64,000 bases of DNA from FEN-1219 sp963728995 (GTDB lineage: Bacteria; Pseudomonadota; Gammaproteobacteria; Steroidobacterales; Rariloculaceae). The DNA is taken from contig CAVSMD010000002.1 of NCBI GenBank assembly GCA_963728995.1, positions 806,001-870,000 on the forward strand, given 5' to 3'. The position numbers were made by a program, and so were the translations under genes. Every line of letters begins with the position of its first letter. Within the stretch, counting starts at the first letter, position 1. Positions 57,682 through 64,000 of this stretch are shown piece after piece. Under the pieces are notes generated by a model that worked only from the letters and a program-made list of their open reading frames with translations, was not told where the DNA came from and did not search any database.

Positions 57682-58296
57682 CTAAGGAACGATGAATCGA
57701 TTGCTCTCTCTCTTCAGCTCTACGAAGACGCCGTTCAGCACTATGCCGCGGCGACCTTCCCGCTTCTCGACTCGATACCATCGATCCACGTGCCACAATT
57801 CAGCGTACTGCTCGGCGAACTTGATCCTGAGGTCAGGCTGTCCGTCCGCCTCATAGTCGATTACATCGAGAAGGACCTTGCCATCTTTGTCGACCTTCGA
57901 GTAAGTCAGCAGATCGAGCGAGCCGTCGCCGTCCGAGTCGCCCAAAGAGAGCATCGGTCGGCCACTGCCGCGATGGAAGATTGCAACACCACCGCCGGCG
58001 GACATTGGCCGCCCCTTTTCGACCGCCACGCGAAAGATATCAGTGGCGGTTACGGTTAGCATCTGAAACCGATTGCCGTCCGGTTTGAAGTCCGCGCCCA
58101 ACTCTTCATTTTGAGAGACTCCACATGGAATCCATTGGTTTCGAAACGCTCAGCGGTCGACAGGTTGTCCGCGATAATCGCCAGAGATTTCCTGACTGGT
58201 TCAAGTTCGTCATGCTCACTGGTGTCTTGCGCAACGCTACCCACGCCAGCACAGGCATCCGGCACCACAAATCGTCTTAAAGGTGCGATTGCGCAT
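57682..58296 (-). CDS. Exported protein of unknown function, cassette gene (frameshifted)
   Basis: The ATG at 58296 is supported by GGAGG six bases upstream. After a short lead the reading changes frame (about 58235 and again near 58105). It continues VAQDTSEHDELEPVRKSLAI, IADNLSTAERFETNGFHVES, then GADFKPDGNRFQMLTVTATD, FRVAVEKGRPMSAGGGVAIF, LSLGDSDGDGSLDLLTYSKV and DGQPDLRIKFAEQYAELWHV. The D-x-D-G-D-G-S-L-D-L segments resemble calcium-binding FG-GAP/dockerin-like loops. It ends in an attC-proximal TAG. No family name is safe. Confidence 0.6.
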
Positions 58297-58310
58297 GAGG
58301 TCCTCCAGGC

Positions 58311-58400
58311 GTACACCGCTCCGTATCGGCGACGCGCCAATGCCCTAAACGTAGAACAAGTTGAATATCGGTGCACATTCGCTGCCCGCGGCTGTTTATG
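58311..58400 (-). other. Degenerate attC site (second of a tandem pair)
   Basis: The minus strand reads from CATAAAC (58394-58400) through GCGAATGTGCACCGATATTC and GTTCTACGTTTAGGGCATTG to GGTGTAC (58311-58317), aligning with the next attC and with the one at 60669. It lies only 31 bp from the neighbouring attC, so a cassette without a gene, or remnants of one, lies between them. Confidence 0.55.
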
Positions 58401-58431
58401 CGTCACGTGACGCCGAATAGCACAAGCATTC

Positions 58432-58517
58432 GGCTACCGCCGCGCATCAGCGGCGCGCCGACGCTCTAAACGTAGAACCCTTTTATCCATGACGCGCGCT
58501 CGCTGCATGCGCTGGCC
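58432..58517 (-). other. attC site, decayed cores (first of a tandem pair)
   Basis: On the minus strand: GGCCAGC, then GCATGCAGCGAGCGCGCGTC, GGATAAAAGGGTTCTACG, AGAGCGTCGGCGCGCCGCTG and ATGCGCGGC to GGTAGCC. The inner parts are nearly the same as in the sites at 60669 and 61145. The seven-base cores have changed at one or two positions, so recombination may be weak. It lies 15 bp after the stop of the Nudix gene. Confidence 0.7.
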
Positions 58518-58532
58518 CTGGCACCAGGCGCA

Positions 58533-58988
58533 TTAGTACGTCTCCATCTCCCGAATTCCGAGATAACGAGTGGATGTGAAGCCACCCGCTCTATCCTCCC
58601 AGAACTGGTCGCGAAGGACCTCGGGAAAGATGACCTTGCCGTTAAACTCATCGCGGCCGACAAACTGGGCATCAACGATGTTCTCCGCCGCCGAGCCGGA
58701 CGCCGAGCTCGTCAGCTCACCCCCGGTGATTCGGCCCGTGAACCAGAGCTTGCAGATACGCATCTCCGGATTCCACAGATCCTCCACATACGCAATCTGC
58801 AGCGGCTCAATCTCCAGCCCACATTCCTCGCGCGCTTCTCGTGTGATCGCAGCGCGAAGGTCTTCGCGCCCGTCGACACCACCTCCCGGCGCCACCCAAA
58901 AGTCATAGACGCCAGGCTTCGTGCAGCGAACCAGCAAGATCCGCTCTGCAACCTCGACGAGGACTCCTGCGGAAATGCGGTGTCTCAT
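58533..58988 (-). CDS. Nudix hydrolase (cassette gene)
   Basis: Intact, 151 aa: MRHRISAGVLVEVAERILLV and the Nudix box GGGVDGREDLRAAITREARE-ECGLE (G-x5-E-x7-R-E-x-x-E-E-x-G), followed by YVEDLWNPEMRICKLWFTGR and VIFPEVLRDQFWEDRAGGFT. It hydrolyses nucleoside diphosphate derivatives; the actual substrate is unknown. It begins 7 bases after the GTTAGGC core of the attC at 58996-59085 and ends 15 bp before the next attC, a typical single-gene cassette. Confidence 0.9.
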   Translation of the reverse strand: MRHRISAGVLVEVAERILLVRCTKPGVYDFWVAPGGGVDGREDLRAAITREAREECGLEIEPLQIAYVEDLWNPEMRICKLWFTGRITGGELTSSASGSAAENIVDAQFVGRDEFNGKVIFPEVLRDQFWEDRAGGFTSTRYLGIREMETY

Positions 58989-58995
58989 CAGAGGG

Positions 58996-59085
58996 GCCTA
59001 ACCATGGCGAATCAGCGGCGCCGCGCTGATAACCGGCAGCGCGAGACGCAATAGCGTCCCCTGCATTCGCAGCGCGCCGTTGGGA
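58996..59085 (-). other. attC site
   Basis: Minus strand: TCCCAAC (59079-59085), then GGCGCGCTGCGAATGCAGGG, GACGCTATTGCGTCTCGCGC (a small hairpin) and ATCAGCGCGGCGCCGCTGAT to GTTAGGC (58996-59002). The cores and inner L-boxes pair. Gene at 59095 ends just before it and the Nudix gene starts just after. Confidence 0.8.
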
Positions 59086-59094
59086 GCTCCACCT

Positions 59095-59412
59095 TCAAAG
59101 CGACGGCTCCTGCTCACGGAAGCGTCCGAAATCACCGCATGGTAGCCAAGGGACGCTCGGCACCGACTCTCGAACGTTGATGGTAACGCGCGCGGTACCG
59201 GATTCTATTCTGGCAACGTGCGTCTCAAGTAGCGAATACGAGTCGGCACATAGAGGGGCGGCGCTGCTCGGAGCGGGCGACGGCACGGTAGCAAACGACG
59301 ATCCAGAACGAGACGCGAAATAGCGCATACCCCAGAGCAGCAGTGCAGCGACCCCTACCGCGCAAAGGAGACCGGTAACCGATCCGAACCGGAACAACGC
59401 AAGCGTCCTCAC
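59095..59412 (-). CDS. Small membrane-anchored protein, cassette gene
   Basis: A GTG start at 59412 gives MRTLALFRFGSVTGLLCAVG with a helix (VAALLLWGMRYFAS), then a short exported domain (SSAAPLCADSYSLLETHVAR; GTARVTINVRESVPSVPWLP). 105 aa, with no family recognised. The start lies 36 bases after an attC end and the stop ten bases before the next attC, the normal cassette spacing. Confidence 0.6.
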   Translation of the reverse strand: MRTLALFRFGSVTGLLCAVGVAALLLWGMRYFASRSGSSFATVPSPAPSSAAPLCADSYSLLETHVARIESGTARVTINVRESVPSVPWLPCGDFGRFREQEPSL

Positions 59413-59447
59413 GGCGCGTTAGCCTCAGGTCTGTGAGTCTTCGGTGA

Positions 59448-59523
59448 GCGTAACACCGTGCGCCTCTCCCGATGCTGCGCCGACAAGCCAAGCGGCGTGT
59501 CCATCTTCAGCGCCTTGTTACGC
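59448..59523 (-). other. attC site
   Basis: Minus strand: GCGTAAC (59517-59523) to GTTACGC (59448-59454), perfect inverted cores. Inner sequence: AAGGCGCTGAAGATGGACAC, then GCCGCTTGGCTTGTCGGCGC and GGAGAGGCGCACG. It is shorter (76 bp) than the main family. The TAA of the upstream GNAT gene is within GCGTAAC. Confidence 0.85.
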
Positions 59524-59958
59524 GCAAGGACTGAACTCCATATAAACATGGGAGTCCGTTGTTTCGGTTATCCGAAATCCCAATCGCTCATACAGCCGCT
59601 GCGCAGGATTTGGTAGCAGGACTCGAAGACGCACAGCTTTGCCAGTCTTCATCGCCTTACGCATGACGTCGCCAAGAACTTCGCTACCAATACCCTTCCT
59701 TCTGTAGTCTTTCGCCAAAAACATGCCGGCTAGAAAGATATGATCCTCGCAATCCTCCACCTGCAGATAACCGACGTCATGTCCGTTAGAACAAATGATC
59801 GCAATGCGGCTCGGTTCGAACTGAGCACGGTATCGCTCCTGCTGGTCCTCCGCGTCCCAGCCCCATAGAGCTTCCACATACGGTCGAAGTCCCTCGTGCG
59901 CAATCACCATCATCGCCTCGAGATCCTCAGCACAAGCCGACCTGAGCGTATATGCCAC
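59518..59958 (-). CDS. GNAT-family N-acetyltransferase (cassette gene)
   Basis: A GTG at 59958 (near AGGAGAA) starts MAYTLRSACAEDLEAMMVIA, continuing QLQFEPSRIAIICSNG-like, VGYLQVEDCEDHIFLAGMFL and the acetyl-CoA site AKDYRRKGIGSEVLGDVMRK (R-x-x-G-I-G), then NPAQRLYERLGFRITETTDS. 146 aa. The stop TAA is read from the attC core GCGTAAC, as in the GFA cassette at 60753. The acceptor is unknown. GNAT genes are among the commonest cassette genes. Confidence 0.85.
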   Translation of the reverse strand: MAYTLRSACAEDLEAMMVIAHEGLRPYVEALWGWDAEDQQERYRAQFEPSRIAIICSNGHDVGYLQVEDCEDHIFLAGMFLAKDYRRKGIGSEVLGDVMRKAMKTGKAVRLRVLLPNPAQRLYERLGFRITETTDSHVYMEFSPCA

Positions 59959-60145
59959 TTCTCCTACTCGCCTGGGCCGCCTGGCGCCACAAACGCGATC
60001 TCCTGACTTCGATGCCTGGCATTGGCCCCGGCGTCGCGAGCGGCCGGATCAGCGATCTCCCCGAGCTCGGCTCGCTATCTCTCGCCGCCAGATCGCTTCT
60101 CTCACCGACGCCGCTCCCTTCAACCGCGACAGCGGCGCCTTTCAT

Positions 60146-60281
60146 GGTAAACGCCGCACAAGAAGGTCGCGCTCACTGCTTGCATTCGAAAAATCGTCAC
60201 CGCTCTCAACGCCATGCTTCGCGACGACCAGCCTTGGCGATCATCTTTCGCTTGACGGCGGATCACAGTCGGTTGTTAGAC
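60146..60281 (-). other. attC site, one clear core
   Basis: The minus-strand start GTCTAAC (60275-60281) is a perfect core directly after the stop of the gene at 60285. The other end (GTTTACC, 60146-60152) is poor. The length of about 136 bp with GCGACG...CGTCGC-type palindromes fits a long attC. The assignment of the right core is firm and that of the left weak. A 72-aa reading starting at 60145 is considered spurious. Confidence 0.6.
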
Positions 60282-60284
60282 GGC

Positions 60285-60659
60285 TCACGCGGACCACGCT
60301 TGGGCCCTTTCAATGCGCGCCCAGATCTCCGGTATGCCGCTCTTCCATACTCCCCGCAAGAGAGCTCGAAAGGCCGGGTCTCTCCTAGCCTCAGTCTCGA
60401 TTCGATCAATGAACCGCTTTCCGTGCATGTGGATCAGATCCTCCAACGGCCCCGCGGCAAGCACGCTGAGCACCCTGTCAGATGGGTTCCGACTAAGCAC
60501 CGCGAGAATCGCAGCCCAACAGTCCTCCGGATGTTCGTGCTCCAGCTCGAAGAAGCGGCCTATTGGCCACCACAGCGGATGATTCTCATGAATCCGCTCC
60601 TGACTACCCTGTGCTTCGATGTACGCAGCGGCCCATTCTTGGAGGTCCTGTGGTGTCAT
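60285..60659 (-). CDS. Helical protein of unknown function, cassette gene
   Basis: Intact, 124 aa: MTPQDLQEWAAAYIEAQGSQ, ERIHENHPLWWPIGRFFELE, HEHPEDCWAAILAVLSRNPS, DRVLSVLAAGPLEDLIHMHG. It is probably alpha-helical and acidic, resembling the DUF6869-type small proteins (helical, with PL-E-D-L-I-H-x-H-G), but the name is uncertain. It starts 9 bases after the GTTATAC attC core and stops three bases before the next GTCTAAC, an exact cassette arrangement. Confidence 0.75.
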   Translation of the reverse strand: MTPQDLQEWAAAYIEAQGSQERIHENHPLWWPIGRFFELEHEHPEDCWAAILAVLSRNPSDRVLSVLAAGPLEDLIHMHGKRFIDRIETEARRDPAFRALLRGVWKSGIPEIWARIERAQAWSA

Positions 60660-60668
60660 CTCTGAGCC

Positions 60669-60758
60669 GTATAACGCCGCGCATCAGCGACGCGCCGATG
60701 CGCGTAACCCAGAACAAATTTATGGTCGGTGCGCGCTCGCTGCATTTGCTAGTTAGAC
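60669..60758 (-). other. attC site
   Basis: Minus strand: GTCTAAC (60752-60758), TAGCAAATGCAGCGAGCGCG, CACCGACCATAAATTTG, TTCTGGGTTACGCGCATCGG, CGCGTCGCTGATGCGCGGC to GTTATAC (60669-60675). The arms pair around the unpaired centre, as attC sites do. It is the best-preserved of the main family with the site at 61145. Confidence 0.9.
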
Positions 60759-61141
60759 GTCATGTCGTATCTGACTGCCACGAATCTTCTTGACGGGAAG
60801 CAAAGCAATATCGACGCCCTCCAGACAGCGCACGTTTACCGCCCACCCATCGAAGGGTTCAACTCCGTCGCGGACCTCTTGCGGCGTCGGATCGCTGGGC
60901 CGCCGGAACGGTAGTATCCCGCACGTGGGGCAGAAATAGTCCTTCGCCGTCTTGGAACCCCATTGATAGAGCGACAACCCTCCCAGGGCGTGAGTAGGCG
61001 CAGCGCTTCCTTCGGCACTCGAAAATTGAGGGCTCCCCGGCGATGGCAAATGGAGCAGTCACATTCTCGGACATGATCGACTTGTGCTCGCACCTCGAAC
61101 TGGACGCGACCGCAGTGGCACGATCCTTTGTAGATGAACAT
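60753..61141 (-). CDS. GFA-family zinc protein, cassette gene (frameshifted)
   Basis: The ATG at 61141 begins four bases after the attC core GTTAGAC. MFIYKGSCHCGRVQFEVRAQ and VDHVRECDCSICHRRGALNF carry the zinc Cys pairs. After a one-base break near 60985 it continues GLSLYQWGSKTAKDYFCPTC, GILPFRRPSDPTPQEVRDGV and EPFDGWAVNVRCLEGVDIAL. The stop is the TAA inside the next attC core (GTCTAAC). About 129 aa. It is the second GFA protein in the array. Confidence 0.8.
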
Positions 61142-61144
61142 GTC

Positions 61145-61244
61145 GTCTAACGCCGCGCATCAGCGGCGCGGCGAAGTGGCGCGCGTCTTGCGCTTCGCAA
61201 GACGCGTGACACTTTGACGTGTCCGCTGCATGCGCTTGTTAGCC
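61145..61244 (-). other. attC site
   Basis: Minus strand: GGCTAAC (61238-61244), AAGCGCATGCAGCGGACACG, then a strong inner hairpin (GCGTCTTGCGAAGCGCAAGA-CGC) and GCCGCGCCGCTGATGCGCGG to GTTAGAC (61145-61151). It is 100 bp long. The upstream HigA-like coding frame reads into this site and stops at the TGA within GCTGATGC. Confidence 0.9.
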
Positions 61245-61609
61245 GCCAGCGTGCCGTCTGCGATGAGGCTCTCCAGCGGAATGCGCAGCTTCTGATGAAG
61301 ACTACGAATCATCGCCAGAGATAGTGGCCGGCGGCGATTGAGAACCTCCGCGACTCTACCGCGAGGACCAATCAGCGGCTCAAGGTCCTTGCGCGTTAGG
61401 TTCATCTGCTCCATTCGGAATCTGATGGCATCGACGGGATCCGGTGGGTCAATGGGGTGATGTTTCGACTCATAGTCGTGGACCAGAACGAGGAGAACAT
61501 CAAGGCGATCCCCCTCGGGTGTACCCGCCTTCGCCCCCCACAGATCCTCGACTTCGCCTAGTGCGGCGTCGTAGTCAGCTTCAGTCCGAATTGGATGAAC
61601 GTTCATGTT
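61160..61609 (-). CDS. higA: HigA-like antitoxin, XRE family (cassette gene)
   Basis: The ATG at 61609 starts MNVHPIRTEADYDAALGEVE, DLWGAKAGTPEGDRLDVLLV, VHDYESKHHPIDPPDPVDAI and the HTH MNLTRKDLEPLIGPRGRVAE, VLNRRRPLSLAMIRSLHQKL. This matches HigA antitoxins that pair with HigB. The last 27 or so residues (NKRMQRTRQSVTRLAKRKTR) are translated attC sequence. It overlaps the end of the toxin gene by 29 bp, so the pair is one cassette. It would bind HigB and repress the pair's own promoter. Confidence 0.85.
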   Translation of the reverse strand, partial: NMNVHPIRTEADYDAALGEVEDLWGAKAGTPEGDRLDVLLVLVHDYESKHHPIDPPDPVDAIRFRMEQMNLTRKDLEPLIGPRGRVAEVLNRRRPLSLAMIRSLHQKLRIPLESLIADGTLAANKRMQRTRQSVTRLAKRKTRATSPRR

Positions 61610-61910
61610 GCACCGTTTCAGCATCTATCCGGTCGTACTGCTCGTGCGTACCGATAAACTTTACGAAGCACGTCTGCCGCTCGTAATCGACGGCAACAAC
61701 CAACCGATACTTGTTTCCCGCGATGTTGAAGACCACGCGACCGCCTTTCAGCACGCTAGCCGATCGAAATTGCGCCTTCAGCTCTTGAGGACTCCGCCAC
61801 GAGGCCTTTTCGGCTTCTGCATGCCACGCCTCGATGGGGCCCTGGGCGTCAGCGTGCTTTGGACTGCTCTGCCAGAACTCCCGCAAGGTGCGTTTGGCGA
61901 TGACGCGCAT
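61581..61910 (-). CDS. higB: HigB-type mRNA interferase toxin (cassette gene)
   Basis: 109 aa: MRVIAKRTLREFWQSSPKHA, DAQGPIEAWHAEAEKASWRS, PQELKAQFRSASVLKGGRVV, FNIAGNKYRLVVAVDYERQT and CFVKFIGTHEQYDRIDAETV. This is the HigB_toxin (PF09907) form, close to the RelE fold, which cleaves mRNA. Toxin-antitoxin cassettes are typical of stable sedentary arrays and of CALINs, where they can limit cassette loss. It is the first cassette of the array, nearest to proS. The start is the ATG at 61910. Confidence 0.85.
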   Translation of the reverse strand: MRVIAKRTLREFWQSSPKHADAQGPIEAWHAEAEKASWRSPQELKAQFRSASVLKGGRVVFNIAGNKYRLVVAVDYERQTCFVKFIGTHEQYDRIDAETVQHERSSNSD

Positions 61911-61956
61911 GGGGCACGATAGCGCGCTCCCGAATTGGGATCAACCTGTCCATGGC

Positions 61957-61963
61957 GGCTAAC
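61957..61963 (-). other. Core site (GTTAGCC) at the proximal end of the array
   Basis: The minus strand reads GTTAGCC, a perfect GTTRRRY core, 46 bases before higB. Unlike the other sites it lacks the conserved attC body. The sequence to its right has a GCGGCA/TGCCGC and CGCCG/CGGCG hairpin (about 61973-62016). It could be the end of an eroded attC or of an attI. Confidence 0.5.
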
Positions 61964-62170
61964 TATAAGTAGGCGGCATATGGTCGCCGATAAAATACGG
62001 CGTCTTGCCGCATATCGTGTGTCCGCGCCACAGAAGTCCCTGATGAAACTAGACCGCGCCTAAGAATAGGCGTCAATTGTCGATTCGGGAATATCCGGCG
62101 CCACCGCACCTACGGGCAGATCCGGCGAGCCTCCCCCAAACCCGGTACGGAGCCAAACCGGCAACCTGCG
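61964..62170. other. Spacer between proS and the cassette array
   Basis: No gene was found. A GCGGCA...TGCCGC palindrome (about 61973-62016) with an A/T-rich loop could be the proS terminator or the remnant of the array's first recombination site. No integrase (intI) reading or remnant of one was seen on either strand. Confidence 0.5.
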
Positions 62171-63697
62171 TCAGTACGCCTTCGCCCACACCACGCGCTG
62201 CGGGCTCGGCTTGCCCGTGAATGGGCACGTGCCGGGCTCGCTTTTCTCGAGCGGAATGCAGCGCACCGTCACGGACAGCTCGTCCTTGATCTTCTTCTCG
62301 AGCTCCACTTCCCCGCTGAAGTGCGTGAGCGCGAAGCCGCCGTGAATCGGCGTCGGCGCATTCTCGGCAACACGCGGGCTCGCGAAGAACGCATAGAACT
62401 CGTCGCGACTGTCGATCTGGCGCGTGTGCTCGGTGCGATAGGCCTTGGCGCGCTCGAAGAGTCCGTCCTGCACCGACTGCAGGGTTGCGGCGATCGAGGC
62501 CACGAACTCACCGCGCGCGATGCTCTGCTTGTCTTTCGGCGCGCGATCACGGCGCGCGGCGAACACGCAGTCCTTGTCGATGTCGCGCGGGCCAATCTCG
62601 AGCCGCAACGGCACGCCTCGGCGCACCCATTGCCATACCTTCTCGCCGCCCCGCTCCTCGCGCTCGTCGACCAGCACACGCACGGGTGCGTCGTTGAACT
62701 TCTGCGCACGCAGCTCGGCCGCGAGCTTGCGGCAGTAGTCGAGCACGCGCCCCTTCTCGTCGTCGGAGCGGAAGATCGGAATGATGACGACGTGCTGCGG
62801 CGCCAGCTTCGGCGGTAGCACGAAGCCGTCGTCGTCGCCGTGCGTCATGATCAAACCGCCGATCAGGCGCGTCGAGACGCCCCAGCTCGTGGTCCACGCA
62901 TATTGCTGCGTGCCATCGGCACCCAGGAACTGAATGCCGCTCGCGCGCGAGAAGTTCTGCCCCAGGAAATGGCTCGTGCCGGACTGCAGCGCCTTGCGAT
63001 CGTGCATCATCGCTTCGATGCAGAACGTTCTGTCCGCGCCCGGGAAGCGCTCGGCCTCGGTCTTCTCGCCCTTGATCACCGGCATGGCCATCCAGTTCTC
63101 GGCGAAGTCGGCGTACACGTCGAGCATCCGCATCGTCTCTTCGACGGCCTCGTCACGGGTCGCGTGCGCGGTATGGCCCTCCTGCCACAGGAACTCGGCC
63201 GTGCGCAGGAACAGCCGCGTGCGCATCTCCCAGCGCACGACGTTCGCCCACTGGTTGATCAGCAGCGGCAGATCGCGATAGCTCTGCACCCAGCGCGAGA
63301 ACGCATCGCCGATGATCGTCTCGGACGTCGGCCGCACGACGAGCGGCTCCTCGAGCTCGCCCGTCGGCACCAGCTTGCCGTCGGCATCCGCCTCGAGCCG
63401 GTGGTGCGTGACCACGGCGCACTCCGTGGCGAAGCCTTCGACGTGCGCGGCCTCCTTCTGCAGGAACGACAGCGGAATGAACAGCGGGAAGTACGCGTTC
63501 TCGTGGCCCGTGGCCTTGAACATGTCGTCGAGCGCGCGCTGCATGTTCTCCCAGAGCGTGAAGCCCCAGGGCCGGATGATCATGCAGCCGCGCACCGGCG
63601 AGTTCTCGGCGAGATCCGCACCGGCAATGACCTGCTGGTACCACTCGGCGTAGTTCTCCTCACGCGTGGGCGTGATGGCGGTTTTCGCTTTGCTCAT
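62171..63697 (-). CDS. proS: Prolyl-tRNA synthetase, eukaryote/archaea-type
   Basis: Intact, about 508 aa from the ATG at 63697 (MSKAKTAITPTREENYAEWY). Class II motifs are clear: AYFPLFIPLSFLQKEAAHVE (motif 1 region), RPTSETIIGDAFSRWVQSYR and VVRWEMRTRLFLRTAEFLWQ-EGHTAH (motif 2), and the motif 3 part AWTTSWGVSTRLIGGLIMTH. The C-terminal anticodon and zinc-like domain (CPFTGKP near the end) is of the archaeal/eukaryotic form; the bacterial editing insertion is absent. It charges tRNA-Pro. The start at 63697 is preferred over 63730 because it fits the family N-terminus. Confidence 0.9.
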   Translation of the reverse strand: MSKAKTAITPTREENYAEWYQQVIAGADLAENSPVRGCMIIRPWGFTLWENMQRALDDMFKATGHENAYFPLFIPLSFLQKEAAHVEGFATECAVVTHHRLEADADGKLVPTGELEEPLVVRPTSETIIGDAFSRWVQSYRDLPLLINQWANVVRWEMRTRLFLRTAEFLWQEGHTAHATRDEAVEETMRMLDVYADFAENWMAMPVIKGEKTEAERFPGADRTFCIEAMMHDRKALQSGTSHFLGQNFSRASGIQFLGADGTQQYAWTTSWGVSTRLIGGLIMTHGDDDGFVLPPKLAPQHVVIIPIFRSDDEKGRVLDYCRKLAAELRAQKFNDAPVRVLVDEREERGGEKVWQWVRRGVPLRLEIGPRDIDKDCVFAARRDRAPKDKQSIARGEFVASIAATLQSVQDGLFERAKAYRTEHTRQIDSRDEFYAFFASPRVAENAPTPIHGGFALTHFSGEVELEKKIKDELSVTVRCIPLEKSEPGTCPFTGKPSPQRVVWAKAY

Positions 63698-63747
63698 AAG
63701 GCCGGCAAGAATAACGGGGCCGCCCGCCAAACGCCACGAGTCAGCGG

Positions 63748-64000
63748 CTAGTGCGCGACCGTTTGCGCGAACTCGGGCTTCGTCGCGCGCAGGATCTCGA
63801 GAACCGCTTGCCGGTCCGCAGCCGACAGATCGGCGTAGTCCTCGCTCTGATCCGCCCGGCGCAGGATCGCGTCGAGCCGCCGATAAAACGTCCCCTTCGC
63901 CTCGTCCGGCAGCGCGTCGAACGCCGTCGAATAGATCACGTAGCTCAGCGGATAGCGGAACAGCCGGCGCGTGAGGTCGAAGTCGCGCAGCGACCGCCCT
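63748..64000 (-). CDS. C-terminal part of an unidentified protein (5' end outside window)
   Basis: The reading is open to the window edge: RSLRDFDLTRRLFRYPLSYV, IYSTAFDALPDEAKGTFYRR, LDAILRRADQSEDYADLSAA and DRQAVLEILRATKPEFAQTV. It is helical and charged, and its stop is a TAG at 63748. I recall similar ends in uncharacterised proteins of many high-GC proteobacteria, but no name is safe. It is on the proS strand, 50 bp upstream of it. Confidence 0.6.
   Translation of the reverse strand, partial: GRSLRDFDLTRRLFRYPLSYVIYSTAFDALPDEAKGTFYRRLDAILRRADQSEDYADLSAADRQAVLEILRATKPEFAQTVAH

Noticed and set aside
59927..60145. A 72-codon minus-strand frame starting at an attC-like end
   Set aside because: It overlaps the GNAT start, has low-complexity composition and no family; the GNAT gene explains the region better.
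61964..62170. Search for an integron integrase beside the array
   Set aside because: No reading with tyrosine-recombinase motifs or an IntI-specific insert was found on either strand; proS is intact directly beyond.

Overview
The window is high-GC DNA with densely packed genes on both strands. It looks like a chromosomal segment of a gammaproteobacterium, perhaps near Steroidobacterales, Nevskiales or Woeseiales. That placement is inference, from a homogentisate dioxygenase, a TonB receptor, a MltD-like LysM transglycosylase, a DUF2849-CysI-DUF934 sulfite reductase cluster, a eukaryote/archaea-type ProRS and Xanthomonas-like integron attC sites. About half of the conserved genes carry single-base frameshifts, including cysI, sat/cysC, fabD, glgP and hmgA. 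Many fit one extra base, so most are probably sequencing or assembly errors rather than pseudogenes. Those genes are annotated full length with the break noted.

Layout. 1-8917: an apparent extracellular electron-transfer locus. It holds a surface multiheme lipoprotein with a PKD-like domain, a small lipoprotein, a SPOR/TPR/beta-barrel outer-membrane protein, a 21-CxxCH periplasmic cytochrome, a membrane b-type cytochrome and a CcmI-like TPR protein in one minus-strand operon, with a membrane-anchored Fe-S/FAD/NAD(P) oxidoreductase divergent to it. 8991-16491: quinone reductase, HmgA, an EamA exporter, an ECF sigma / anti-sigma-like / secretin-N module, and a quinohemoprotein dehydrogenase. 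16554-25924: two Hsp20 proteins, a holin-like membrane protein, a 148-bp palindromic element, a GST, a LysM transglycosylase, HemD and the assimilatory sulfite reductase cluster. 26420-32221: secreted esterase-like proteins, a DUF1348 protein, a MacB-type permease, and an FAD oxidase preceded by a convincing c-di-GMP-I (GEMM-I) riboswitch.

32408-49488: bifunctional Sat/CysC, FabD, a UMF1-type MFS transporter, a hydroxyacid dehydrogenase / MBL-fold / DUF6152 cluster, glycogen phosphorylase, TerC, a TonB receptor, a degenerate EAL-HDOD gene and a run of small enzymes and membrane proteins. 49644-53632: an orphan ATP synthase c subunit, a LysR regulator, two VOC proteins, a membrane protein with a small XRE regulator, and a HAD phosphatase.

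53667-61963: a cassette array lacking an integrase (CALIN), read on the minus strand. Single small genes (HigBA, GFA, GNAT, Nudix, VOC and unknowns) are separated by related attC sites, several of which supply the stop codon of the preceding gene. The array lies directly downstream of proS (62171-63697), which is followed by the 3' end of an unidentified gene at the window edge.

Functional links. Sulfate activation (Sat/CysC) and sulfite reduction (CysI) are both present but 7 kb apart. c-di-GMP appears twice, as a riboswitch and as a decayed EAL-HDOD gene. The strongest candidates for new biology are the 21-heme conduit with its fused SPOR/TPR barrel, the riboswitch-controlled flavin oxidase and the CALIN.
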